NCBI GenBank assembly: GCA_019414725.1
Contig: DXLM01000021.1
Coordinates: forward strand, 1 to 40,961
DNA: 40,961 bases
Direction of reading: 5' to 3'
Origin: Bacteroides sp.
GTDB taxonomy: Bacteria > Bacteroidota > Bacteroidia > Bacteroidales > Bacteroidaceae
Below are positions 26,347 to 34,373 of the stretch, in pieces. A model generated the notes under the pieces. The model was not told the origin of the DNA. It searched no databases and worked only from the letters and a program-made list of their open reading frames with translations. How positions within the stretch are numbered: position 1 is the stretch's first letter; each line of letters starts with the position of its first letter. The position numbers were made by a program, and so were the translations under genes.

Positions 26347-28215
26347 ATGGCAGATAGTAAAGAAAAACTCTTTTCAGATTTTCCCTCCGTATCGACACAA
26401 GAATGGATGGATAAAATCATGGTCGACTTGAAAGGAGCCGATTACGAAAAGAAATTGGTGTGGAAAACAAACGAAGGATTTAAAGTAAAACCGTTTTACC
26501 GCCAAGAAGATTTGGAAGGACTTAAAACAACTGAAGGACTTCCAGGAGAATATCCTTACATCAGAGGTAATAAAAAAGATGACAATACCTGGTATATCCG
26601 TCAGGACATTCGTGTAGAAGAACCTGCTGAAGCAAACCAGAAAGCACTTGATTTGCTGAACAAGGGAATTGACTCACTGGGTTTCCACATTAAACCCAAA
26701 GATTTGAGTGCTGAATACATCGCAACTCTACTGAAAGACATCTGTTGCGACTGTATAGAAATTAACTTCACTACTTGTCAGCGCCATTCTACTCAGCTGG
26801 CTGAATTACTCGTTGCTTATTTCAAAGAAAAAGGATATGATCCGAATAAACTGTACGGCTCAATAAACTTCGACCCTATCGGCAAAATGCTTCAAAAAGG
26901 GAAAGATGTCAGCCCGATCATATCGAAAGCCAAAGAGCTGGTAGAAATTCTAGCTGAATATCCTCATTTCCGTTGTATAGGAGTCAACTCACTTCAACTA
27001 AACAATGCTGGAGCTTATATTTATCAGGAACTGGGATATGCACTGGCATGGGGAAATGAATACCTGAACAGATTGACAGAAGCAGGAGTTCCTGTTGATC
27101 TGGCTGCAAAGAAGATCAAATTCAACTTCGGTATCAGTTCCAACTATTTCATGGAAATTGCCAAGTTCCGTGCAGCACGTATGTTATGGGCAAACATTGT
27201 CAAAGCTTACAACCCGCAATGCGAATGTGCTTGTAAAATGATTGCTCATGCCGAAACTTCAAGCTTCAATCTGACCTTATTCGATGCTCATGTAAACTTG
27301 CTCCGTACTCAGACTGAAGCTATGAGTGCTGCTATTGCAGGAGTAAATTCTATCACAGTAACTCCTTTCGATAAAGCATACGAAACTCCTAATGACTTTT
27401 CAGAACGTATTGCACGTAATCAGCAATTACTTTTGAAAGAAGAATCTCATCTTAACCGCATTGTCGATCCTGCCGGCGGTTCATATTATATTGAAAATTT
27501 AACAGTCTCTATTGCTAAACAAGCCTGGGATTTGTTCCTGCAAGTAGAAGAGGCCGGCGGAATGGTTAAGTCTATCTTCGACGAAAGCGTACAAAATGCT
27601 GTTAACACAAGCAACAAAGCACGCCATGAAGCTGTTTCGAAACGTAAAGAAATCCTGCTGGGAACCAATCAGTATCCTAATTTCAACGAATTGGCAGGAG
27701 AAAAGACCCCATCAGAACACAAATGTTGCTGTGGTGGCGGACATAATCACGAGGAAGAAGCTTCATTTGCTAAACTGGAAACCAGCCGTGCTGCCAGCGA
27801 ATTCGAAGCTTTACGTTTGCAGACAGAACATTCTGGCAAACGTCCAAAAGCTTTCATGCTGACTATCGGAAATCTTGCGATGCGACAAGCACGCGCACAG
27901 TTCTCATGCAACTTCCTGGCTTGTGCCGGATATGAAGTAATAGACAATCTGGGATTCCCAACCGTTGAAGAAGGAGTAGAGGCTGCAATGAAAGCCAACG
28001 CTGACATCGTTGTTATTTGCTCAAGCGATGATGAATATGCAGAATATGCTATTCCGGCATTCAAAGCTGTAAACGGAAGAGCCATGTTTATTGTGGCAGG
28101 AGCTCCTGCTTGCATGGAAGAATTGAAAGCTGCCGGCATAGAAAACTTCATACATGTACGCTGCAACGTATTGGAGACCTTGAAAGAATATAATGAAAAG
28201 CTAGGAATTAAGTAA
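26347..28215 (+). CDS. mutA: Methylmalonyl-CoA mutase small subunit
   Basis: The non-catalytic beta subunit of the heterodimeric mutase that converts succinyl-CoA and (R)-methylmalonyl-CoA with adenosylcobalamin. It has 622 residues. The first ~440 are a TIM barrel related to MutB ('PYIRGNKKDDNTWYIRQDIRV', 'NFGISSNYFMEIAKFRAARMLWANIV', 'IVDPAGGSYYIENLT'). The last ~140 form a B12-domain-like fold that lacks the cobalamin motif D-x-H-x2-G, as expected for the small subunit. An odd feature lies in the linker between the two domains: residues 460-468 read CCCGGGHNH, followed by EEE. mutB starts 4 bases after the stop, so translation is probably coupled. Confidence 0.97.
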   Translation: MADSKEKLFSDFPSVSTQEWMDKIMVDLKGADYEKKLVWKTNEGFKVKPFYRQEDLEGLKTTEGLPGEYPYIRGNKKDDNTWYIRQDIRVEEPAEANQKALDLLNKGIDSLGFHIKPKDLSAEYIATLLKDICCDCIEINFTTCQRHSTQLAELLVAYFKEKGYDPNKLYGSINFDPIGKMLQKGKDVSPIISKAKELVEILAEYPHFRCIGVNSLQLNNAGAYIYQELGYALAWGNEYLNRLTEAGVPVDLAAKKIKFNFGISSNYFMEIAKFRAARMLWANIVKAYNPQCECACKMIAHAETSSFNLTLFDAHVNLLRTQTEAMSAAIAGVNSITVTPFDKAYETPNDFSERIARNQQLLLKEESHLNRIVDPAGGSYYIENLTVSIAKQAWDLFLQVEEAGGMVKSIFDESVQNAVNTSNKARHEAVSKRKEILLGTNQYPNFNELAGEKTPSEHKCCCGGGHNHEEEASFAKLETSRAASEFEALRLQTEHSGKRPKAFMLTIGNLAMRQARAQFSCNFLACAGYEVIDNLGFPTVEEGVEAAMKANADIVVICSSDDEYAEYAIPAFKAVNGRAMFIVAGAPACMEELKAAGIENFIHVRCNVLETLKEYNEKLGIK

Positions 28216-28219
28216 TGCT

Positions 28220-30367
28220 ATGAAACCGAATTTTAAAAATATCGATATATATGACGGATTCCATCCTCAAAATGGTATGGAATGGCAAAAAGCCAATGAC
28301 ATCAAAGCCAATTGGAGAACACCGGAACAGATTCAGGTGAAGCCGGTTTATACGAAAGAAGACCTGGAAGGCATGGAGCATCTGAACTATGCTGCGGGTA
28401 TTCCTCCTTACCTGAGAGGTCCGTACTCGATGATGTATACGTTCCGTCCGTGGACTATCCGCCAGTATGCAGGATTTTCTACAGCTGAAGAATCAAATGC
28501 ATTTTATCGCCGTAACCTGGCTTCCGGACAGAAAGGTTTGTCTGTTGCTTTCGACCTTCCGACACACCGCGGCTACGACCCAGATCATCCGCGTGTAGTG
28601 GGAGATGTTGGTAAGGCCGGTGTTTCAATCTGCTCACTGGAAAATATGAAGGTATTGTTCGACGGTATTCCATTGAATAAGATGTCTGTTTCCATGACTA
28701 TGAACGGCGCCGTACTTCCTGTTATGGCATTCTATATCAATGCAGGACTGGAACAGGGAGCTAAACTGGAAGAAATGGCCGGAACTATTCAAAATGATAT
28801 TTTGAAAGAGTTCATGGTGCGTAACACATATATCTATCCGCCTGCATTCTCCATGAAGATCATCTCGGATATCTTTGAGTACACTTCTCAAAAAATGCCG
28901 AAATTCAACTCTATCTCTATCTCAGGATATCACATGCAGGAAGCTGGTGCTACAGCCGATATCGAATTGGCTTATACACTTGCCGACGGTCTGGAATATC
29001 TGCGCGCAGGAGTTGCTGCAGGTATTGATATCGATGCCTTTGCTCCTCGTTTGTCTTTCTTCTGGGCAATCGGCATGAATCATTTCATGGAAATTGCCAA
29101 GATGCGTGCTGCACGTATGCTTTGGGCAAAGATTGTAAAACAGTTTAATCCGAAGAATCCGAAATCACTTGCACTGCGTACACACTCACAGACTTCAGGA
29201 TGGTCGCTTACAGAACAGGATCCGTTCAACAACGTAGGACGTACTTGTATCGAAGCAATGGCTGCTGCACTGGGACACACTCAGTCACTGCATACCAATG
29301 CGCTGGACGAAGCTATTGCTCTGCCAACTGATTTCTCTGCACGTATTGCACGTAATACACAGATTTATATCCAGGAAGAAACCCAGATATGTAAAAATGT
29401 AGACCCATGGGGTGGTTCATACTATGTAGAAGCGCTGACCAACGAACTGGCTCATAAAGCTTGGGAACACATTCAGGAAATCGAAAAACTGGGTGGTATG
29501 GCTAAGGCTATCGAAACAGGTATACCAAAGATGCGTATTGAAGAAGCTGCAGCTCGTACACAGGCTCGTATCGACTCAGGTGAACAGACCATCGTAGGTA
29601 CAAACAAATATCGTCTGGAAAAAGAAGATCCGATTGATATTCTGGAAGTAGACAACACAGCTGTACGTCAGGAACAGATAGAAAACTTACGTCGCCTGCG
29701 CGAAGGAAGAAACCAGGCCGAAGTAGACAAAGCACTGGAAGCTATTACCGAATGCGTACGTACAGGTAAAGGCAACTTGCTGGAACTGGCTGTAGAAGCC
29801 GCTCGCGTACGTGCCACATTAGGAGAAATATCCGATGCATGTGAAAAAATTGTAGGACGTTATAAAGCAGTAATAAGAACTATTTCAGGCGTGTATTCAT
29901 CAGAAAGTAAAAAGGATGCAGATTTCGCAAGAGCTTGCGAACTGACTGAAGAATTTGCAAAGAAAGAGGGTCGCCGTCCGCGTGTAATGATTGCCAAAAT
30001 GGGACAGGACGGACATGACCGTGGTGCAAAAGTTGTAGCTACAGGATTTGCAGACTGTGGTTTTGATGTTGATATGGGACCGTTGTTCCAGACTCCGGAG
30101 GAAGCTGCTCGCGAAGCCGTAGAAAACGATGTTCATGCAGTAGGAGTTTCTTCATTAGCCGCCGGACACAAGACTTTAATTCCACAAATCATTGCAGAGT
30201 TGAAACGTCTGGGACGTGAAGATATTCTGGTATTTGCAGGAGGTGTCATACCGGCACAGGATTACGACTTCCTGTATAAAGCTGGAGTTATGGCTATATT
30301 TGGTCCTGGTACTTCTGTCGCTAAATCAGCTTGTCAGGTAATGGAGCTGTTACTTGCTGAAGAATAA
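28220..30367 (+). CDS. mutB: Methylmalonyl-CoA mutase large (catalytic) subunit
   Basis: The adenosylcobalamin-dependent catalytic subunit, 715 residues. In Bacteroidales it normally runs from succinyl-CoA towards methylmalonyl-CoA on the way to propionate. The N-terminal TIM barrel carries the CoA-binding segments ('YTFRPWTIRQYAGFSTAEESNAFYRRNL', 'GLSVAFDLPTHRGYDPDHPRVVGDVGKAG', 'THSQTSGWSLTEQDPFNNVGRTCIEAMAAALG'). The C-terminal B12 domain has the base-off/His-on motif with Asp597, axial His599 and Gly602, followed by 'VGVSSLAAGHKTLIPQI' and 'FAGGVIPAQDYDFL'. It lies 4 bases after mutA. The epimerase needed to link it to the carboxylase genes further right is not in the window. Confidence 0.98.
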   Translation: MKPNFKNIDIYDGFHPQNGMEWQKANDIKANWRTPEQIQVKPVYTKEDLEGMEHLNYAAGIPPYLRGPYSMMYTFRPWTIRQYAGFSTAEESNAFYRRNLASGQKGLSVAFDLPTHRGYDPDHPRVVGDVGKAGVSICSLENMKVLFDGIPLNKMSVSMTMNGAVLPVMAFYINAGLEQGAKLEEMAGTIQNDILKEFMVRNTYIYPPAFSMKIISDIFEYTSQKMPKFNSISISGYHMQEAGATADIELAYTLADGLEYLRAGVAAGIDIDAFAPRLSFFWAIGMNHFMEIAKMRAARMLWAKIVKQFNPKNPKSLALRTHSQTSGWSLTEQDPFNNVGRTCIEAMAAALGHTQSLHTNALDEAIALPTDFSARIARNTQIYIQEETQICKNVDPWGGSYYVEALTNELAHKAWEHIQEIEKLGGMAKAIETGIPKMRIEEAAARTQARIDSGEQTIVGTNKYRLEKEDPIDILEVDNTAVRQEQIENLRRLREGRNQAEVDKALEAITECVRTGKGNLLELAVEAARVRATLGEISDACEKIVGRYKAVIRTISGVYSSESKKDADFARACELTEEFAKKEGRRPRVMIAKMGQDGHDRGAKVVATGFADCGFDVDMGPLFQTPEEAAREAVENDVHAVGVSSLAAGHKTLIPQIIAELKRLGREDILVFAGGVIPAQDYDFLYKAGVMAIFGPGTSVAKSACQVMELLLAEE

Positions 30368-30653
30368 ACCTGACCGACAATAAAAAATCAATAAGTTCTG
30401 CCCAAAAAGAAAGGTCTTAGTATCAAAACTTTTCATGGCAGAACTTAATAAAAATCACCTGCTTGAGAGTTTCACTTTATATCTGAATAACGTGTTTCTC
30501 AGGTTCAGGCGAAAAAGCAATAGCGGAACTTTTGCTCAATGAACAGAAGTTCCGCTATTGCTTTTTCAATGTTCAGCTGTTAGCTATATACTGCCTATCC
30601 TATACAGACAAAATTAAACTATTTCTCTTCAATAACTGAATATCACACAGTTA
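30368..30653. other. Intergenic region with two consecutive inverted repeats
   Basis: This gap between the mutB stop and the convergent amidase stop holds no credible gene. First comes an 11-bp inverted repeat (30392-30402 with 30437-30447) around a 34-base interior that can itself pair (AAAAG/CTTTT). On the minus strand it is followed by a short T-run. Second is the strong terminator at 30512-30566. The remaining bases are AT-rich with nothing recognised. Confidence 0.6.
30512..30566. terminator. Bidirectional terminator between mutB and the amidase gene
   Basis: A 20-bp perfect inverted repeat (30512-30531 with 30547-30566), extended by three pairs into the loop. It has A5 on the left and T5 on the right, between convergent operons. 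Confidence 0.9.
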
Positions 30654-31463
30654 CTACTTACTTTTCTTATAATCGCTAACCATAGCCTCAGCAATCCAGT
30701 TGGCTAATGCCTGACGATTGTCGGGTATCACCAAACGCTGCTGATCGCGTGCGTTCTGAATATTTCCTAATTCCAAAAAAACAGCATAAGGCGTTGAGTT
30801 CCGAAGGACAAACAAGTTACGCGAACTAACCGTTCCATTGAATCTTCTATTAGGCTGATGACGGTCATATTTTGCAGTAAAAGTACGCTTCAACTGATCG
30901 GCAAGACGTTTTCCATATTTACTGCCAGGTGAGTGATAAAAGAAAACATCCGTCTGTTTACCTCTGCTACGGCTATCCACATGAACAAAGATTGCACGTT
31001 TATAATTGCTATTATCTCTACGATATAACCGGTTAATAGCATCACAACGCTGTTGCAACCTTGCTACCTGATTCAATGGAATTGCTTCACCCATACATGT
31101 TTCCCGCTTACTGTTATTCAATATCGCAGCATTTCGGATTCCATCTTTCTTGTCCTGAATAATAAAATGAACCTTAGCACCACGTTTCAGCAATTCTCTG
31201 CCTAAACGCAAAACAATATCATAGGCATATTCATCTTCGTGCAGTTCCTTTCCTCTATACTTGCCGATACATCCCGGATCTGGTCCTCCATGACCGCTGA
31301 CCAAATAGAAGGTAGCCCCTTTTAATGAACTGGAAGTAATCTGGTAGGCTGCCTGTGATTTTCCAAATAGAGGTTCATATCCCGAAGTCTTTTTCTTACG
31401 AGAAAACCCAGGAAGAACGACCAGACAGCATAGGATGAGTAATGTATACTTAAGCCGCATCAT
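30654..31463 (-). CDS. N-acetylmuramoyl-L-alanine amidase (Amidase_3), exported
   Basis: A zinc amidase that cleaves the bond between N-acetylmuramic acid and the stem peptide in peptidoglycan, 269 residues. A short signal sequence (about 1-20, hydrophobic 'YTLLILCCLVVLPGF') directs it to the periplasm. The Amidase_3 zinc ligands are visible: His58 in 'VSGHGGPDPG', Glu78 (or Glu76) in 'HEDEYAYDIVLRL', and His161 in 'IFVHVDSR'. The catalytic Glu231 is in 'FLELGNIQN'. These replace the more common DAGHGG, SLHAN and VELGFLSN versions, so it belongs to a divergent subgroup. Its start overlaps the stop of the thioredoxin-like gene upstream (ATGA), indicating translational coupling. Confidence 0.9.
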   Translation of the reverse strand: MMRLKYTLLILCCLVVLPGFSRKKKTSGYEPLFGKSQAAYQITSSSLKGATFYLVSGHGGPDPGCIGKYRGKELHEDEYAYDIVLRLGRELLKRGAKVHFIIQDKKDGIRNAAILNNSKRETCMGEAIPLNQVARLQQRCDAINRLYRRDNSNYKRAIFVHVDSRSRGKQTDVFFYHSPGSKYGKRLADQLKRTFTAKYDRHQPNRRFNGTVSSRNLFVLRNSTPYAVFLELGNIQNARDQQRLVIPDNRQALANWIAEAMVSDYKKSK

Positions 31464-32002
31464 TTCAGCAGTTCATCTATTTTCTTACACAAAGCAGAGA
31501 ACTCTTCCTCGTTATATAAACGTGTCATCATCACAATCTTGCCAGTCTTGTCGATTAACACGTTGCGGGTGATACCAGCGTTACGAACCGCATATTTAGC
31601 AAAGATATCTGCTCCCGGATCAAGTCCAAGCGGATATGTTACTTTCGTCTGCTTTGCAAAAGCTTTAACCTTTTCCAAAGGTTCATCACGGTCTACTCCA
31701 TAAAGCGCAAATGAAGCATTATCTTTATGTTTCTGCCAGATATCCTTCTCGATAAAAGGCATTTCTTTACGGCAAACCCCACACCAGCTTGCTGTAAACT
31801 GAAGCATCACAACTTTCCCACGCAAAGAAGATAATTTTACTTTCTGACCGTCGGTTAAAGTCATTTCAAAATCGGGAGCTTCATCACCCACTTTAACTAT
31901 ATATCCTACTTCATCAGGAGTAACTTCCTGTGCTTGTACTGTAGAGACTCCGGCAAACAGACAGCCAAATAATGCTGCCATCATTATCCATTTTTTCATC
32001 AT
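31460..32002 (-). CDS. TlpA-like thioredoxin-fold protein, exported
   Basis: A periplasmic disulfide reductase or peroxiredoxin-like protein of 180 residues. It has a cleavable signal peptide ending near VQA (residue 24) and an AhpC/Redoxin-type core: 'VGDEAPDFEMTLTDGQKVKLSSLRGKVVMLQFTASWCGVCRKEMPF'. The redox pair is Cys74-Gly-Val-Cys77, and the cis-Pro strand region is near 'AVRNAGITRNVLIDKTGKIV', where the expected cis-Pro position is unclear. The start is Met1 or Met2. It shares a four-base stop/start overlap with the amidase and forms a two-gene operon. A likely role is reduction of a periplasmic partner; which one is not visible. Confidence 0.88.
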   Translation of the reverse strand: MMKKWIMMAALFGCLFAGVSTVQAQEVTPDEVGYIVKVGDEAPDFEMTLTDGQKVKLSSLRGKVVMLQFTASWCGVCRKEMPFIEKDIWQKHKDNASFALYGVDRDEPLEKVKAFAKQTKVTYPLGLDPGADIFAKYAVRNAGITRNVLIDKTGKIVMMTRLYNEEEFSALCKKIDELLK

Positions 32003-32306
32003 ATACTAATAGCTTAAATAATTATCGCTTCAAAGATACAAAAAAATCGATATAAAAAGAGGAAACCTCGAACTGACCGCTACGCTTTCAAAGGTGTTTA
32101 AATACTACTTAATATTATTTTAAGAATTATATTCAATAAACTTCTGTTGCCTTGCAAACGATACAGTCTGCTTAAAAAACAAATAAAGCACAATAATAAG
32201 CACAACAGTTGTGCTATATCATGAAGTTATATGGAATTAAAACAAAAAAGCCATCCCAACGGATTAGGTTGAGATGGCTAAATTTATATTATTTCCTTCA
32301 AATCAA
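32003..32306. other. Intergenic region with tlpA promoter, palindrome and carboxylase terminator
   Basis: No gene is seen here. From left to right it holds CAAAGATA (32031-32038), which reads TATCTTTG on the minus strand as a -7 element for tlpA-amidase. It then has an AT-rich stretch, a repeated AAGCACAA (32186-32193 and 32198-32205) leading into the palindrome AGCACAACAGTTGTGCT (32199-32215), and the terminator of the carboxylase operon (32249-32279). Confidence 0.6.
32249..32279 (-). terminator. Rho-independent terminator of the acyl-CoA carboxylase operon
   Basis: A 12-bp stem (32249-32260 with 32268-32279) around a 7-base loop. The single non-Watson-Crick position is a G-U pair only in a minus-strand transcript, and that transcript then meets a U run, so the direction is clear. 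It lies 28 bases after the carboxyltransferase stop. Confidence 0.88.
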
Positions 32307-33839
32307 TTACAAAGGCATGTTACCGTGTTTCTTCGGAGGATTGCTTACACTCTTATTCTGAGTCATTTCAAGTGCCTGAATCAATTTATAACGAGTATCT
32401 TTCGGAAGAATGATTTCATCGATATAGCCCTGTTCAGCTGCACGATACGGATTAGAGAATTTCTCCTTGTATTCTTCTACAGCCTTAGCTTTTTCTTCCG
32501 CCGTAGCTTTACGATACAGAATATTCACAGCACCGTCTGCTCCCATTACAGCAATTTCAGCTGTAGGATAAGAGAAGTTCACATCAGCACCAATAGGTTT
32601 ACTATTCATAACGATGTATGCACCTCCGTAAGCCTTACGTGTAATTACTGTTATTTTAGGAACAGTAGCTTCTGCATAAGCGTATACAATCTTTGCACCG
32701 TGACGGATAATACCATTGTGTTCCTGTGTACATCCTGGCAAGAACCCCGGTACATCTTCGAATGTTACAATAGGAATATTGAAACAGTCGCAGAAACGGA
32801 TGAAACGAGAAGCCTTGTCAGAAGCGTCAATATCAAGCACACCTGCCAGATATGCCGGCTGATTGGCAACGATACCTACAGAACGTCCACCCAAACGAGC
32901 AAAACCGACTACAATATTCTTTGCAAAGTGAGGCATAACCTCAAAGAAATAATGATTGTCGACTATCGGTTCGATGATGTTTTTGATATCATATGGCATG
33001 TTCGGGTCGTCAGGAATAACTGTCATCAGTGATTCTTCTGCACGACGGATATCATCTGTACAAGGAATAGAAGGAGCATCTTCCATGTTGTTAGAAGGCA
33101 AGAAACTCAGCAGCTCACGAATGCTCATCAAAGTTTCTTCTTCTGTTTCACAAAGGAAGTGAGTAACACCACTCTTACTGCTATGAGTATATGCACCACC
33201 TAATTCTTCCTTATCAACTTCTTCATGAGTAACAGCCTTTACTACATCCGGACCAGTGATAAACATGTGACTCTTTTCCTTTACCATGAAGATAAAGTCT
33301 GTCAATGCCGGAGAGTAACAAGCACCTCCTGCACACGGACCAAGAATTGCTGAAATCTGAGGGATAACACCTGATGCAATAGTATTCTGATAGAAAATTG
33401 AAGCATATCCGGAAATACTTCCCACACCTTCCTGAATACGTGCGCCACCCGAGTCATTCAAAGCAATTACCGGAGCACCGTTTTTCAATGCCAGTTGCTG
33501 TACCTTTACAATCTTCTGTGCACCGGTAGCACTAAGTGTTCCACCATATACGGTAAAGTCGTAAGCATAAACATATACTAAACGTCCATCAATTTTACCA
33601 TATCCACAAACGATACCGTCACCAGGAATATGTTTTTTCTCCATACCGAAATCAGTACAGTGATGAACCACAAACTTATCAATTTCATTGAACGTACCTT
33701 TATCGAGCAACATATCAATACGTTCGCGAGCAGTCATATGACCATTGGCATGTTGCTTTTCAACACGCTCTACTCCTCCACCCTGAGCAGCCAGTTTATC
33801 CAGCTCCTCAAATTTTTTATATTGTTCTGCTGTTGTCAT
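32307..33839 (-). CDS. Biotin-dependent acyl-CoA carboxyltransferase (propionyl-CoA carboxylase beta / MmdA type)
   Basis: The carboxyltransferase subunit, 510 residues, which moves CO2 between biotin and an acyl-CoA; propionyl-CoA/methylmalonyl-CoA is most likely. It has two crotonase-fold halves. The first shows 'HMTARERIDMLLDKGTFNEID', 'DFTVYGGTLSATGAQKIVKV' and 'NDSGGARIQEGVGSISGYASIFYQN', then the oxyanion-hole segment 'ILGPCAGGACYSPALTDFIFM'. The second shows 'FARLGGRSVGIVANQP', 'FEDVPGFLPGCTQEHNGIIRHGAKIVYAYAEATVPKITVITRKAYGGAYIVMNSK'. It is the last gene of the operon, 4 bases after the carrier gene. The Na+-pumping subunit of methylmalonyl-CoA decarboxylase is not present, which with the biotin carboxylase favours an ATP-dependent carboxylase. 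Acetyl-CoA as substrate cannot be excluded. Confidence 0.93.
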   Translation of the reverse strand: MTTAEQYKKFEELDKLAAQGGGVERVEKQHANGHMTARERIDMLLDKGTFNEIDKFVVHHCTDFGMEKKHIPGDGIVCGYGKIDGRLVYVYAYDFTVYGGTLSATGAQKIVKVQQLALKNGAPVIALNDSGGARIQEGVGSISGYASIFYQNTIASGVIPQISAILGPCAGGACYSPALTDFIFMVKEKSHMFITGPDVVKAVTHEEVDKEELGGAYTHSSKSGVTHFLCETEEETLMSIRELLSFLPSNNMEDAPSIPCTDDIRRAEESLMTVIPDDPNMPYDIKNIIEPIVDNHYFFEVMPHFAKNIVVGFARLGGRSVGIVANQPAYLAGVLDIDASDKASRFIRFCDCFNIPIVTFEDVPGFLPGCTQEHNGIIRHGAKIVYAYAEATVPKITVITRKAYGGAYIVMNSKPIGADVNFSYPTAEIAVMGADGAVNILYRKATAEEKAKAVEEYKEKFSNPYRAAEQGYIDEIILPKDTRYKLIQALEMTQNKSVSNPPKKHGNMPL

Positions 33840-33843
33840 AAAT

Positions 33844-34362
33844 TTAATCCTCCTCTTTAATCACATCCAGTGTCATGATAACCTGGTTACTGTTTACAGA
33901 GTCACCTTCATTTACGAAGATTTCTTTTACAACACATTCGCTGTTTACTTTGTAATTACTCTGCATCTTCATGGCTTCTATCACAACCACGATATCACCA
34001 GCCTGCAAGCGGTCGCCAGCCTTTACTGGAATCTTAACCACTTTACCCGGCATAGGAGAAACAATCTTATCCTGCTGTTTCTCATCAGCTCCCTTACGCA
34101 TGCGAAGGTATTTTGCCTGCGAATCTATAATATCAATATTATATGACTGGTAATGAGCATTTACCGTATAACTCTTTCCGCCTTCTTTACGGATCAGTTC
34201 TGCATTATACGATTTTCCTTCATGCAAAATAGAACAACTACCGTTTTCTGCCATTACAATATCAACATCGTAAGGAACACCGTCGATAGTCAACTGTACT
34301 TTATTGCCTTCCTTGCTAACCAACGTAACGTCAGCAACTCTATCACCTATATGTATTTCCAT
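33844..34362 (-). CDS. Biotin carboxyl carrier protein with N-terminal BT-like domain
   Basis: Carries CO2 on biotin between the biotin carboxylase and the carboxyltransferase. The protein has 172 residues. The C-terminal ~75 residues are the biotinyl domain ('SPMPGKVVKIPVKAGDRLQAGDIVVVIEAMKMQSNY'), with biotin expected on Lys132 of EAMKM. The first ~90 residues are a beta-rich region ('YDVDIVMAENGSCSILHEGKSYNAELIRKEGGKSYTVNAHYQSYNIDII') that resembles the BT region linking the two active parts in propionyl-CoA carboxylase alpha chains. With the gene upstream it therefore looks like a split alpha chain (inference). It lies 11 bases after the biotin carboxylase stop and 4 bases before the carboxyltransferase start. 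Confidence 0.92.
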   Translation of the reverse strand: MEIHIGDRVADVTLVSKEGNKVQLTIDGVPYDVDIVMAENGSCSILHEGKSYNAELIRKEGGKSYTVNAHYQSYNIDIIDSQAKYLRMRKGADEKQQDKIVSPMPGKVVKIPVKAGDRLQAGDIVVVIEAMKMQSNYKVNSECVVKEIFVNEGDSVNSNQVIMTLDVIKEED

Positions 34363-34373
34363 AAATATCTTCT

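Noticed and set aside
32274..33032. A 252-codon open frame antisense to the carboxyltransferase
   Set aside because: It begins within the terminator and runs antisense to a conserved catalytic gene. Composition is unlike a real protein.
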